A DNA stretch of 64,000 nt from Adhaeribacter rhizoryzae (GCF_008629685.1 NZ_VWSF01000024.1:30115-94114); one strand, 5' to 3'. Positions 18,515 through 27,998 are shown, counted from the first letter of the stretch. Notes: a model not told the origin generated them from the letters alone. Translations and numbers: made by a program.

Positions 18515-19921
18515 ATGAGCATTAGTTTAGGTGTTATCATTGGTAATCGTGATTTTTTTCCGGACAGACTCGTTGCAGAAGCCCGCGTTGAAATTATCGA
18601 AACGCTGCAAAAGTTAAATATCCGGCCGATTTTGTTGGATGCGTTAGATTCAAAATTAGGTGGGGTGGAAACTTTTCACGAAGCGCAGAAATGTGCCCGC
18701 CTGTTTAAACAGCACGCCGATGAAATTGCCGGGGTGCTGGTGGTGCTGCCCAATTTCGGCGACGAAAAAGGCGTAGCCGAAACGCTGAAAATGGCCGGCC
18801 TGAACGTGCCCGTTTTAATACAAGCTTACCCCGATGATTTAGATAAACTGGATGTGGCCCGCCGGCGCGATGCCTGGTGCGGCAAAATATCGGTTTGCAA
18901 CAACCTGTACCAATACGGCATTAAATATTCGCTTACCACCAAACACGTAGTACGCCTGAACGACCTAACCTTTACGCAGGACCTACTCAACTTTGTGGCG
19001 GTTTGCCGCGTGGTAAAAGGTTTGCGCAATGTACGAATAGGGGCAGTTGGTGCTCGTCCGGGCGCTTTTAATACCGTGCGTTACAGCGAAAAAATATTGC
19101 AACGCCATGGCATTTCGGTTACCACCGTTGATTTATCCGAAATATTAGGCCACGCTAATCGCCTCACCAAAGACGATAGCATTGTAAAAGAACGCTTAGA
19201 TAAAATAAAAGCTTACACTTCAACAGGCCTGACCCCACCGGATGCGCTCATTCAAATTGCCAAGTTGGATTCGGTACTGGCGAACTTTATGGAAGAACAC
19301 GCCCTGGATGCCACGGCTATTCAGTGCTGGACTTCGCTGCAGAAAAACTACGGCTGCAATGTGTGTACCAGCATGAGCATGATGAGCGAAAATATGCTGC
19401 CCAGCGCCTGTGAAGTAGACGTTACCGGAACCCTTAGTATGTACGCCATGCAACTGGCCTCCGGCTCGCCGAGTGCTTTGGTTGATTGGAATAACAATTA
19501 CGCCGACGACGAAGAAAAATGCGTGCTGTTTCATTGCGGTAACTGGGCCAAATCTTTCCTGCCCGATATTCAAATCAGTAATGCGCCTATTTTGGGTACT
19601 ACGGTGGGTGTGGAAAATACCTACGGCGCCCTGGATGGCCGTACGCCGGCTATGCCGCTTACTTACGGCCGCATCAGCACCGACGATACCAAAGGCATTA
19701 TAAAAGCCTACGTAGGTGAAGGCATGCTAACCGATGATGATTTAAAAACCTTCGGCAACCGGGCGGTAGCCAAAATAGATAACCTGCAAGGTTTAATGCA
19801 ATACGTTTGCCGCAACGGGTTTGAACACCACGTGGTAATGAATGCTTCTAAAACCGCCGACATATTAAAAGAAGCTTTAGAGAATTATATGGGCTGGGAG
19901 GTTTATCAGCACACCGCCTGA
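18515..19921 (+). CDS. FucI/AraA-superfamily sugar isomerase-like protein
   Basis: A 468-residue cytoplasmic protein of the L-fucose/L-arabinose isomerase superfamily. The N-terminal Rossmann-like domain is followed by the metal-binding domain with PSACEVDVTGTLSMYAMQ (about residues 294-311), whose Glu and Asp correspond to the Mn2+ ligands, and a late HHVVMN histidine motif. It probably interconverts an aldose with its ketose. It does not look like canonical AraA or FucI, so the substrate is open. The transketolase halves, kinase and importer downstream suggest a pentose such as D-apiose, L-arabinose or D-arabinose. It is 39 bp downstream of the regulator gene. Confidence 0.75.
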   Translation: MSISLGVIIGNRDFFPDRLVAEARVEIIETLQKLNIRPILLDALDSKLGGVETFHEAQKCARLFKQHADEIAGVLVVLPNFGDEKGVAETLKMAGLNVPVLIQAYPDDLDKLDVARRRDAWCGKISVCNNLYQYGIKYSLTTKHVVRLNDLTFTQDLLNFVAVCRVVKGLRNVRIGAVGARPGAFNTVRYSEKILQRHGISVTTVDLSEILGHANRLTKDDSIVKERLDKIKAYTSTGLTPPDALIQIAKLDSVLANFMEEHALDATAIQCWTSLQKNYGCNVCTSMSMMSENMLPSACEVDVTGTLSMYAMQLASGSPSALVDWNNNYADDEEKCVLFHCGNWAKSFLPDIQISNAPILGTTVGVENTYGALDGRTPAMPLTYGRISTDDTKGIIKAYVGEGMLTDDDLKTFGNRAVAKIDNLQGLMQYVCRNGFEHHVVMNASKTADILKEALENYMGWEVYQHTA

Positions 19922-19955
19922 TTTACGACTACCTAGCTTTTAAATATTTTAGTGC

Positions 19956-20780
19956 ATGACGCCAAAAGAACTAGCCTTAAAATCGATTGGGTACCGGAAG
20001 AATATCCTCAAATACATTTACGGTGCTAATGCCGGCCATACCGGCGGCAGTTTGTCCTGTATCGATATTTTGAATGTGCTGTACAATCACACGCTAAACG
20101 TAGGTCCGGATAATTTTAAATCGCCGGACCGCGACCGGTACATCCAAAGCAAAGGCCATTGCGTGGAAGCGTTGTTTGTGGTGCTGGCCGATAAAGGTTT
20201 TTTCCCGGAGTCTGACCTGGAAACATTGTGCCGGTATAAATCGCATTACATTGGTCACCCGACGCGCAAAGTAAACGGGGTAGAACAGAATACCGGCGCT
20301 TTGGGCCACGGTTTACCCATCAGTGTGGGTACAGCGCTAGCCGCAAAAATGGATAATAAAGCTTACCGGGTATTTACCTTGCTCGGTGACGGCGAATTGC
20401 CAGAAGGTTCTAACTGGGAAGCCGCGCTTACGGCTGCTCACTACAAACTGGATAACCTCACGGCCATCATCGACCACAACAAATTACAGATTACCGGCCG
20501 GACCAGTGATGTTTGCAATACCGATCCGATTGACCTGAAATTCGAAAGCTTCGGGTGGGCCGTGCGCCACGTAGACGGTCATGATTTTAAAATGCTGCAG
20601 GAAACCCTGGACGAATTGCCTTTTACGGATAGCAAACCCAGTTTAATTATTGCCCATACGGTAAAAGGCAAGGGGATCAGCTACATGGAAGATGAGCTAA
20701 AATGGCACCACGGCGTACCGAATAAACAGCAATATGCCCAAGCTATTGAGGAATTAGACAATGCAGTAGCGACACTCTAA
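19956..20780 (+). CDS. transketolase N-terminal subunit (ThDP-binding half)
   Basis: A 274-residue protein equal to the first half of transketolase. It contains GANAGHTGGSLS, GALGHGLPISVG and the thiamine diphosphate motif GDGELPEGSNWEAA ... IDHNKLQ. It must pair with the C-terminal subunit encoded 123 bp downstream. Split transketolases occur for central metabolism in some bacteria, in sulfosugar degradation and as AptA/AptB apulose-4-phosphate transketolase, which moves a glycolaldehyde unit from apulose 4-phosphate to glyceraldehyde 3-phosphate. The linkage here to an isomerase, an FGGY kinase and a ribose-type ABC importer best fits the last of these. A housekeeping role cannot be excluded from sequence. 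Confidence 0.85.
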   Translation: MTPKELALKSIGYRKNILKYIYGANAGHTGGSLSCIDILNVLYNHTLNVGPDNFKSPDRDRYIQSKGHCVEALFVVLADKGFFPESDLETLCRYKSHYIGHPTRKVNGVEQNTGALGHGLPISVGTALAAKMDNKAYRVFTLLGDGELPEGSNWEAALTAAHYKLDNLTAIIDHNKLQITGRTSDVCNTDPIDLKFESFGWAVRHVDGHDFKMLQETLDELPFTDSKPSLIIAHTVKGKGISYMEDELKWHHGVPNKQQYAQAIEELDNAVATL

Positions 20781-20903
20781 AAAACAAGTTGTGGCGGGTT
20801 AAACAGCTTTCCATAGTAAATATTTAGATTCAACAACCATCTAATTATGGCTGGCATTTAGCATGGTCAACAGCCAAAGTAAAACTTTTATAACGATTAA
20901 AAA

Positions 20904-21878
20904 GTGGGAGCAATCATTGATAATGTTTTAGTAAGCGATAAGGCTAACCTGGATGTTTTTTCCGGCACGCTGCAAAACCTCGCCGAACTCGATAGAGATA
21001 TTGTGGTGGTCACCAGCGATTCGCGGGGTTCCGGTAAGTTAGGACCATTTGGTCAGAAATTTCCGGCGCAGATAGTAGAAATTGGCATAGCCGAACAAAA
21101 CCTTGTGGGCGTAGCCGCCGGATTGGCTTCAGCGGGTAAAAAGGTATTTGCCGTTTCCCCGGCTTGTTTTCTCACGGCCCGGGCTCTGGAGCAAATTAAA
21201 AACGATGTCGCTTATTCCGATAACCCGGTAAAATTAATCGGTATCAGTGCCGGCGTTAGTTATGGCGCCTTAGGCACCACACACCACAGCCTCCACGATT
21301 TTGCCGTACTGCGCGCGGTAAATAATATTACCGTAGTGGCTCCCGCCGATAATTTCGAGACCGAACAAGCTATTGCCCAAGCTGCTAATAGCAATCATCC
21401 ATTTTATTTACGGTTCGGCAAAAAAGTAATGCCCGCCTTACCAACTGATATTGATAATTCATTCAGTTTTGTTAAAGGAAGAATAATTCGGGAAGGAAAA
21501 GATTTAACTATTATCGGCACCGGCGAAACGGTGTACCCAGCCTGGCAGGCGGCCGAAAAGCTGGAGCAGGATTATAATATTCAGGCCACCGTAATCAGTA
21601 TGCACACCATCAAGCCGCTGGATTATGAGTTGCTGGCCCGGGTAGCCGCTACAGGAAAACCCATTATTACGGTAGAAGAACACAGTGTTTACGGCGGTTT
21701 GGGCGAAGCCTGCGCTTCTTTCCTATTGCAGCATAACTACCACAATCCTTTTAAAATTATGGGCATCCCGGATGAGTATACGGTTACGGGTTCCCAAAAC
21801 GAAATATTTAACCATTACGGCCTGTCCGAAAGTGGTATTGCCGATACCGCCTTGAAAATATTAAAGCAAAAGCATTAA
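20904..21878 (+). CDS. transketolase C-terminal subunit
   Basis: A 324-residue partner of the preceding gene, covering the pyrimidine-binding and C-terminal domains of transketolase. VEIGIAEQNLVGVAAGLA carries the glutamate that activates the ThDP aminopyrimidine; YGALGTTHHSLHDFAVLRAV and VVAPADNFETEQA are typical. The start is GTG at 20904; no in-frame ATG precedes it. The 123-bp spacer after the N-terminal gene holds no recognisable signal. Together the two genes encode a complete two-subunit enzyme; they are not fragments of a broken gene, because each half has its own start and stop at the natural domain boundary. Confidence 0.87.
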   Translation: MGAIIDNVLVSDKANLDVFSGTLQNLAELDRDIVVVTSDSRGSGKLGPFGQKFPAQIVEIGIAEQNLVGVAAGLASAGKKVFAVSPACFLTARALEQIKNDVAYSDNPVKLIGISAGVSYGALGTTHHSLHDFAVLRAVNNITVVAPADNFETEQAIAQAANSNHPFYLRFGKKVMPALPTDIDNSFSFVKGRIIREGKDLTIIGTGETVYPAWQAAEKLEQDYNIQATVISMHTIKPLDYELLARVAATGKPIITVEEHSVYGGLGEACASFLLQHNYHNPFKIMGIPDEYTVTGSQNEIFNHYGLSESGIADTALKILKQKH

Positions 21879-21899
21879 TCCTTTCCAAATATTAGCCAT

Positions 21900-23309
21900 A
21901 TGAAATTTCTAGTCAGTATCTTTTTATTTCTGGTTGCTCTTTTCCCGGTTCTTACCAAGGCGCAGGGAACGGATAAGAAACTTAGGGTGCTGGTATTAAC
22001 CGATATCGAGAATGAGCCCGATGATGCGCAATCGATGGTTCGTTTCCTCACTTACTCCAACCAGTGGGATATCGAGGGGCTAGTGGCTACTACGTCGGTG
22101 CACCAGAAAGACCGGGTTGCACCGGAACGGATAAAGGAAATTGTGGCAGCTTACGGCCAGGTCCGGAAGAATTTATTGTTGCACGAGAAAGGCTTTCCCG
22201 AAACGCAATATTTAAACAGCATTATTAAAAAAGGATATGCGGGTTACGGCATGGGGGCCGTGGGGCAAGGAAAAGATTCGGAAGGCTCGGAGCTGATTAT
22301 TGCCGCCGTAGATAAAAAAGATGATCGGCCTATTTGGATACCTATTTGGGGTGGCGCTAACTGTCTGGCCCAGGCCCTCTGGAAAGTGAAAATGACCCGC
22401 ACCCCCGCCGAAGTAGATCTGTTTGTATCGAAGCTGCGGGTTTATACCATTTCGGACCAAGATGATACTGGCCCCTGGCTTCGCAAAACCTTTCCGAACT
22501 TGTTTTTTGTAGCTAGTCCGGGTTATCATGCGGCCGGGGCTTACCATTATGCTACCTGGAGCGGCATTAGCGGGGATAAATTTCACGGTCGCTTTGTAGG
22601 TGCCGATTTCAGTATCGTAGATAACCCGTGGCTGGATGAAAACATCCGAAAAAATCACGGTCCGTTGGGAGCGCAGCATCCTTTTACCAAATTCCTGATG
22701 GAAGGCGACACGCCGTCTTTTCTGGGTCTGGTAAATAATGGCCTCAGCAATCCGGAGCACCCGGATTACGGCAGTTGGGGCGGCCGTTACGAATATTATT
22801 TGCCCCGCACGCAAAAATGGTTTTACGAACCCGAAACCCGGCCTTTCTGGACCGATGCGGTAGATGAAGTTTTAGGCGTAGACGGTAACTACCATACCAG
22901 CAACAAGGCTACCATCTGGCGCTGGCGCGAAGCTTACCAAAACGATTTTGCTGCCCGCATCGACTGGACGGTAAAGCCTTACAAAGAAGCGAATCATCCG
23001 CCCAAAGCAATGCTGGCCCATGCAAACGAATTAAAAGCCAAAAGCGGCGAAACAGTTAATTTAAGTGCCCAAGGTTCTTCGGATCCGGATAAAAATACCT
23101 TAACTTATAATTGGATTTTTTACGGCGAAGCCGGGACCTACAAAGCCAAAGATGCCTTAGCCATTAAAGATAATAAGAGCCAGCAGGCCTCCTTCGTGGC
23201 ACCAAAAGTTACCCAACCTGACACAATACATATAATTCTGGCAGTAACCGATAACGGCAAACCAGCGCTAACCCGGTACCAGCGGGTAATTGTAACGGTA
23301 TTTCCCTGA
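21900..23309 (+). CDS. secreted Sde182-type nucleoside-hydrolase-like protein with C-terminal PKD-like domain
   Basis: A 469-residue exported protein, signal peptide about 1-21 (LTKAQG). [21 protein letters not shown] (residues 31-51 region) stands where nucleoside hydrolases have the DTDxGxDD calcium loop; [16 protein letters not shown] and [16 protein letters not shown] follow. The last 100 residues (from about [12 protein letters not shown]) form the Sde0182 C-terminal, PKD-like beta-sandwich. It begins 21 bp after the transketolase subunit and ends 20 bp before the ABC binding protein, so it is inside the operon. A secreted furanosidase that releases the sugar taken up by the importer is an attractive but unproven reading. 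Confidence 0.78.
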   Translation: MKFLVSIFLFLVALFPVLTKAQGTDKKLRVLVLTDIENEPDDAQSMVRFLTYSNQWDIEGLVATTSVHQKDRVAPERIKEIVAAYGQVRKNLLLHEKGFPETQYLNSIIKKGYAGYGMGAVGQGKDSEGSELIIAAVDKKDDRPIWIPIWGGANCLAQALWKVKMTRTPAEVDLFVSKLRVYTISDQDDTGPWLRKTFPNLFFVASPGYHAAGAYHYATWSGISGDKFHGRFVGADFSIVDNPWLDENIRKNHGPLGAQHPFTKFLMEGDTPSFLGLVNNGLSNPEHPDYGSWGGRYEYYLPRTQKWFYEPETRPFWTDAVDEVLGVDGNYHTSNKATIWRWREAYQNDFAARIDWTVKPYKEANHPPKAMLAHANELKAKSGETVNLSAQGSSDPDKNTLTYNWIFYGEAGTYKAKDALAIKDNKSQQASFVAPKVTQPDTIHIILAVTDNGKPALTRYQRVIVTVFP

Positions 23310-23329
23310 TTTGTTCTAAAGCGGAAAAT

Positions 23330-24277
23330 ATGAGAAATAAATTTACTGTCCTGCTTTCCCTGTTACTCACCCTTTTGGTGGTAGGCAGCTGTGGCAAAAA
23401 ATCCGGAGCCGACGAGCCGAAGAAAATAGCCGTTATTATTTCTACCCTGAATAATCCGTGGTTTGTGGTACTGGCCGAGACTGCCGCTGAAAAAGCCCGC
23501 GCCTTGGGCTACGAAGCTAAAATATTCGATTCACAAAATAACACGGCTTTGGAAACCGATCATTTCGAGAATGCCATTGCCTCCGGTTTTAGCGCCGTAT
23601 TATTTAACCCTACCGATGCCGATGGTTCTATTGTAAATGTGCTGAAAGCGAAAGAAGCTGGCCTTCCGGTTTTTTGCATGGACCGGGAAGTAAATTCGCC
23701 GGAGGCCGCTACTTCTCAAATTTTGTCGGATAGTTATTCGGGTTGCGTAACCATTGGGAAATATTTTGTGCAACAAATGAATAAAAAAGGCAAATACGTG
23801 GAGTTGCTGGGGCTGGTGGGCGACAACAATACCTGGGCCCGCTCCAAAGGATTTCACAGCGTGGTAGATAATTACCCCGACCTGAAAATGGTGGCCCAGC
23901 AAAGCGCCGATTTCGACCGGAACAAAGCCATGGAAGTATTAGAATCCGTTCTGCAGGCCAACCCCGATATTACGGCAGTTTTTTGCGGCAACGATGCCAT
24001 GGCCATGGGGGCTTACCAAGCGCTGGTAGCGGCCGGACTGGCGAACAAAGTAAAAGTTTTTGGTTTTGATGGCGCCCAGGATGTAGTAGGTTCTATTAAA
24101 GAAGGAAAAATTGTGGCCACCGGTATGCAGTACCCGAAAGTAATGGCCCAAACCGCCGCCACCTTTGCCGATGAATATTTTAAAGGTAAACGCGACTTCC
24201 CCAAAAAAATGCCTGTAGCCGTGGAAATGGTAAACCAGCAAAATGTTTCGGATTACCTGGAGCTGGCCAAAAATTAA
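23330..24277 (+). CDS. sugar ABC transporter substrate-binding lipoprotein (RbsB/periplasmic-binding-protein-1 type)
   Basis: A 315-residue lipoprotein with lipobox VVGSC (Cys21). The mature part has the two-lobed type 1 periplasmic binding fold: KKIAVIISTLNNPWFVVLAETAAEKA at the start, INPTDADGSIV-like ligand loop (VLFNPTDADGS), CMDREVNSP and FCGNDAMAMGAYQAL. These are characteristic of binding proteins for ribose, xylose and related pentoses. It works with the ATPase at 25068 and the permease at 26587. The sugar is not fixed by sequence, but D-apiose binding is known for members of this class. Such importers are uncommon in Bacteroidota, which usually rely on SusCD and proton or sodium symporters. 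Confidence 0.87.
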   Translation: MRNKFTVLLSLLLTLLVVGSCGKKSGADEPKKIAVIISTLNNPWFVVLAETAAEKARALGYEAKIFDSQNNTALETDHFENAIASGFSAVLFNPTDADGSIVNVLKAKEAGLPVFCMDREVNSPEAATSQILSDSYSGCVTIGKYFVQQMNKKGKYVELLGLVGDNNTWARSKGFHSVVDNYPDLKMVAQQSADFDRNKAMEVLESVLQANPDITAVFCGNDAMAMGAYQALVAAGLANKVKVFGFDGAQDVVGSIKEGKIVATGMQYPKVMAQTAATFADEYFKGKRDFPKKMPVAVEMVNQQNVSDYLELAKN

Positions 24278-24283
24278 AATAAT

Positions 24284-24922
24284 ATGCTGAAAAAAGGAAT
24301 TAAATATACCGTTGCCCTCATCCTTCTTTTAATTGTCGGGTATAATTCGGTATATATCAAAAAATTGAGTGAAGTAAAGGCTGCTGCGGCTACCGGTAAA
24401 TTTGATGCAACTCTATATGCCCAAACTTTCTGGCAAGAAAAATTAACCCCCGGCTTAGCCAAAGCCAACAACCTGCCGGAACTGCTGACGCTGCTTAAAT
24501 CCGATAAAGAGAACGCTTTCAAAAATTATTCCCATGCGCTGGGAATCGGTAATCTGCGATACTTTTTAATAAAAGGCATAGGAAAAATTACCGCTAGCAA
24601 CGAAAACGATATTTCCGTGACGCTGCTCCCAGATTCGGTAGGCCAAGAAGTAAAATTAGCTACCGAATTTGTGTACGGCAATGCGGTGCGGGATGCCCTG
24701 GGAATTTTGAGTATTAATGATTTCAGCAATACCATGGATATGAATAATGTTTCGGCCGAAATCAATAAGAAAATCCGCACCGAAATAATACCGCCGTTCC
24801 GGGCCCAGGCTAAGAAAAGCGACGTGGTAGCGTTTACCGGGGCTATTGAGCTTAACCAGGTGCACCTGCGACTCGACGAAATAGAAGTTATTCCGGTTTC
24901 GCTGAATCTGATTCAGAAATAA
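24284..24922 (+). CDS. DUF2291 family membrane-anchored periplasmic protein
   Basis: A 212-residue protein with one N-terminal membrane anchor (about residues 7-24) and a periplasmic domain. NYSHALGIGNLRYFLIKG, FVYGNAVRDALGILSINDF and a C-terminal RLDEIEVIPVSLN stretch match the DUF2291 family as I know it. Members of this family are typically found between the binding-protein and ATPase genes of ribose-type ABC importers, exactly as here: 6 bp after the binding protein and 145 bp before the ATPase. Function is not known; an accessory role in the importer is likely. Confidence 0.75.
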   Translation: MLKKGIKYTVALILLLIVGYNSVYIKKLSEVKAAAATGKFDATLYAQTFWQEKLTPGLAKANNLPELLTLLKSDKENAFKNYSHALGIGNLRYFLIKGIGKITASNENDISVTLLPDSVGQEVKLATEFVYGNAVRDALGILSINDFSNTMDMNNVSAEINKKIRTEIIPPFRAQAKKSDVVAFTGAIELNQVHLRLDEIEVIPVSLNLIQK

Positions 24923-25067
24923 TATTGCTGTTCCTGCTATAAAGGCACAAGCCATTTGGCTCATAATAATTGGTTTAAAAATAAGAAGAGAAATAATAAT
25001 CTAATGAATAGCTAGCATACCGAACCAACAGCATCCACCACTACCACTTAAAGTCACCACAAATAAA

Positions 25068-26573
25068 TTGTTAGTAGCAGAAAATATTACCAAAAAGTTT
25101 TCTGGCGTGGTTGCGCTGGAAAATGTTTGCCTTGAAATTGAGGCGGGGAAGGTTACGGCCCTGATCGGGGAAAACGGCGCGGGCAAATCCACTTTGATGA
25201 AAATTCTGTCGGGTGTTTACCCGGATTACGAAGGCAGTATTCTGTTCCGGGGACAGGTGGTTAATTTTGCGAATCCCCGCGAAGCGCAACGTGCCGGAAT
25301 TGCTATTATTCACCAGGAACTAAACCTGGTACCGTATTTAAGCATTACCGAGAATATATTCCTGGGCCGCGAAATCATTACCGCCTGGGGTACCCTTAAC
25401 CAAAAGGAAATGCGGCGCCGCACCCAGTTGCTGCTGCATAAACTAAACCTGGACGTAAACCCCGATACCCTGGTGGGGGAATTGAAAGTTGGGCAGCAAC
25501 AGGTGGTAGAAATTGCCAAAGCCCTGCTGGACGAGTCGGAGGTAATTATTATGGATGAACCCACTTCGGCCATCAGCGACAGCGAGGTAGAAGTTTTGTT
25601 CGGTATTATACAGGGCCTCAAACGCGAAAACAAAGCAATTGTGTACGTCTCGCATAAGCTGGATGAGCTATTCCGGATTGCGGACCGTTTTGTGGTGCTG
25701 CGCGATGGCCGGTGTATCGAATCCGGCAGCATGCAGGAAGTTTGTCAGGAAAGGCTCATTCAGAAAATGGTGGGCCGCGAAATAAATATCAGCCGCAAAA
25801 AAACAAAAAACAACCAGGGAAAAGCACTGCTTTCGGTAGAAAATATTTGTTTAAAGCACCCGGTCCGGAAAGACCAAAGCCTGTTGAAAAATATTTCATT
25901 TACGCTGCACCAGGGCGAAATATTGGGCCTCTTTGGGTTAATGGGGGCTGGCCGGACCGAATTGCTGGAAACTATTTTTGGGCTGCACCCGAAACTAGCC
26001 ACTGGTCAGTTAATTATTAGCCAGCAGCCGGTAACGCTTAAATCACCCGCCGAAGCTATTAAAGCCGGGTTGGCGCTGGTGCCGGAAGACCGGAAAAAAG
26101 ATGGGTTGGTGCTGGGCCTGGACGTGCAAACCAATATTTGCCTGACTACGCTGCCCGATTTAGAAGATGCCGGTATTCTTAACAATCGTAAAGAATTTTC
26201 GCTGTCGGAGAAATATATCCGGGATTTGAAAATTAAAACTTCCTCGGAAAAGCAAACGGCTGGTAACCTGAGCGGCGGTAATCAGCAGAAAATTGTGCTG
26301 GCCAAATGGCTGGCTACCAAGCCCCGGATTTTATTACTCGACGAGCCCACCCGCGGCATTGACATTAACGCAAAAAGCGAAATTTATAAATTAATCCAGG
26401 AGTTAGCCGATGCCGGCCTGGGCATTATTGTGGTTTCGTCGGAACTACCCGAAATATTATCGGTATCTGACCGGATTCTGGTAATGGCCGAAGGGCGTTT
26501 AACCGCCGAATTCGCGATGGAAGAAGCAACTGAAGATGGGATACTGAAAGCGGCCATTCCCAACACTATTTAA
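25068..26573 (+). CDS. sugar ABC transporter ATPase, tandem RbsA/XylG type
   Basis: A 501-residue fusion of two ATPase domains. The first has a full Walker A (GENGAGKST), a VGQQQVVEIAKAL signature and Walker B VIIMDEPTSA; the second has the usual degenerate Walker A (GLMGAGRTELL), LSGGNQQKIVLAKWL and LLLDEPTRGID. The start is TTG at 25068: an in-frame TGA at 25005-25007 closes the frame upstream and no ATG or GTG lies between, while translation from the TTG gives the expected MLVAENITKKFSGV beginning. The 145-bp leader contains three ACCAC motifs. Cytoplasmic motor of the pentose importer. Confidence 0.9.
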   Translation: MLVAENITKKFSGVVALENVCLEIEAGKVTALIGENGAGKSTLMKILSGVYPDYEGSILFRGQVVNFANPREAQRAGIAIIHQELNLVPYLSITENIFLGREIITAWGTLNQKEMRRRTQLLLHKLNLDVNPDTLVGELKVGQQQVVEIAKALLDESEVIIMDEPTSAISDSEVEVLFGIIQGLKRENKAIVYVSHKLDELFRIADRFVVLRDGRCIESGSMQEVCQERLIQKMVGREINISRKKTKNNQGKALLSVENICLKHPVRKDQSLLKNISFTLHQGEILGLFGLMGAGRTELLETIFGLHPKLATGQLIISQQPVTLKSPAEAIKAGLALVPEDRKKDGLVLGLDVQTNICLTTLPDLEDAGILNNRKEFSLSEKYIRDLKIKTSSEKQTAGNLSGGNQQKIVLAKWLATKPRILLLDEPTRGIDINAKSEIYKLIQELADAGLGIIVVSSELPEILSVSDRILVMAEGRLTAEFAMEEATEDGILKAAIPNTI

Positions 26574-26586
26574 TTAAGTCACCACT

Positions 26587-27627
26587 ATGAGTCCAAAAGT
26601 TTTTGTAAAAGAGGAAAAAGCCCAGGTCCAGCCACCTACTTTAAAAGCGCCGGCATTCTCCGGTTCGTACAGCCGGTACCTGGTTAAATTCCAGTCTTTG
26701 ATCGCCCTCTTTATTTTGTGCCTGATTATCAGTTTGCTTTCGGATAAATTTTTGACCGTGGCCAACGGCTGGAATGTAATGCGGCAGATTTCGGTGAATA
26801 TTTGTATTTCCGTTGGTATGACCCTGGTGGTGCTTACGGCCGGCATCGATTTATCGGTGGGGTCGGTGCTGGCACTCTGTGGGGCTATTACCGCGGGCTT
26901 ACTAAAGTTTGGAATTGAGTTGCCGTCGCAGGATTTATTTATTGGTTTTACTTTGCTCGGGGTGGTATTGGCCGGCCTGCTTACGGGTACTTTACTGGGC
27001 ACTTTTAATGGCTGGACGATTACCCGGTTTAAGGTGCCGCCCTTTGTGGCTACCCTGGCGGTGCTTACCATTGCCCGGGGATTAACCATGCTGTATACGA
27101 AAGGTTTTCCTATTTCGGGGCTGGGCGCTGATTTTGCTTACATCGGTACGGGTTGGCTGCTGGGCATTCCGGTTCCGGTCTGGATATCGGGGATTATTGT
27201 GGGGCTGGCGGTTTTTTTAACGAACAAAACCCGGCTGGGCCGCTACATCTACGCCATTGGGGGCAACGAAAGCGCTGCCCGCCTCTCGGGGATTAACATC
27301 AGCAAAGTAAAAACTACGGTGTATGCCATTGCCGGCGGATTGGCGGCTATCGGGGGCATTATTGTTACTTCCCGCCTCGATTCGGCCCAGCCCAATGCCG
27401 GTATTAGCTACGAATTAGATGCGATTGCGGCGGTGGTTATTGGTGGCACGTCTTTGTCGGGTGGCCGGGGCAGTATCCTGGGCACGGTGCAGGGTGCCAT
27501 TATTATTGGCGTACTGAATAACGGGCTGGTGTTGTTAAATGTGTCGCCGTTCTGGCAGCAAGTAGTGAAAGGCATGGTTATTTTACTGGCGGTAATTATT
27601 GATAAAGCCAATTCCAAGTCGGAATAA
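26587..27627 (+). CDS. sugar ABC transporter permease, RbsC type
   Basis: A 346-residue inner-membrane permease with about eight to ten hydrophobic segments. AGIDLSVGSVLALCGAI, NGWTITRFKVPPFVATLAVLTIARG and the conserved cytoplasmic loop YAIGGNESAARLSGINISKVK are typical of BPD_transp_2 permeases for ribose and related sugars. It starts 13 bp after the ATPase stop, with TCACCACT directly before the ATG. It completes the importer formed with the genes at 23330 and 25068. Confidence 0.9.
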   Translation: MSPKVFVKEEKAQVQPPTLKAPAFSGSYSRYLVKFQSLIALFILCLIISLLSDKFLTVANGWNVMRQISVNICISVGMTLVVLTAGIDLSVGSVLALCGAITAGLLKFGIELPSQDLFIGFTLLGVVLAGLLTGTLLGTFNGWTITRFKVPPFVATLAVLTIARGLTMLYTKGFPISGLGADFAYIGTGWLLGIPVPVWISGIIVGLAVFLTNKTRLGRYIYAIGGNESAARLSGINISKVKTTVYAIAGGLAAIGGIIVTSRLDSAQPNAGISYELDAIAAVVIGGTSLSGGRGSILGTVQGAIIIGVLNNGLVLLNVSPFWQQVVKGMVILLAVIIDKANSKSE

Positions 27628-27734
27628 TTTAGGCTTAATTTCTCTGAAATATTCTAAGGTCTGTAATTTTTCCGGCAGTACTATTTACTAAAATATAACC
27701 TGTTTATACTTTTAAAATTTAGTCCCAGGCAGCC

Positions 27735-27810
27735 CTGGCCGTGTGTTTTCACCGGCCAGCAATAAGGCTGAAGCTCAAGAATAGGCGGTGAAAACACCAC
27801 CCATGGCGGC
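27735..27810 (+). repeat. interspersed repeat family A, copy 2
   Basis: Contains GTGTTTTCACCGGCCAG and GGCGGTGAAAACACCACCCA, matching the copy at 2661-2772 in order and orientation. It occupies part of the 371-bp spacer between the permease and kinase genes. Confidence 0.65.
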
Positions 27811-27827
27811 TAATAATAGAAGTTTAA

Positions 27828-27926
27828 GGAAACCACACCTGTCATTCAGGAGGAACCTATGAAGCAGATTTCCAAGTAGTTTCCTCCCGGAATCCTTGGA
27901 TTCCCAGAATGACAGGTGTGGTTTCC
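27828..27926. repeat. interspersed palindromic repeat family C, copy 3
   Basis: Perfect 20-bp outer arms (27828-27847 and 27907-27926, GGAAACCACACCTGTCATTC and its complement) enclose the AGGAGGAACCTAT core and an extra internal stretch absent from the other copies. It directly follows a family A copy, so this spacer is built largely of repeats. Confidence 0.85.
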
Positions 27927-27998
27927 TCAGCCTCAAACAAGGTAAGCAAGCAAAAATTGCGTAATAGCAGTTATTAAATCGGTTTAAAACCAAATACA

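Noticed and set aside
19956..21878. Frameshifted single transketolase gene
   Set aside because: Each half has its own start and stop at the natural domain border with a 123-bp spacer, as in real two-subunit enzymes.
19956..21878. Sulfoquinovose (SqwGH-type) split transketolase
   Set aside because: No sulfoquinovosidase, sulfosugar isomerase/kinase partners or sulfonate exporter are recognisable nearby.
22212..22814. 200-codon open frame on the minus strand
   Set aside because: Antisense to the Sde182-like gene, which has a signal peptide and family motifs; low-complexity arginine- and glycine-rich translation is typical of a shadow frame.
7206..27926. CRISPR array
   Set aside because: The repeats are single dispersed palindromes kilobases apart, with no spacer array and no cas genes.
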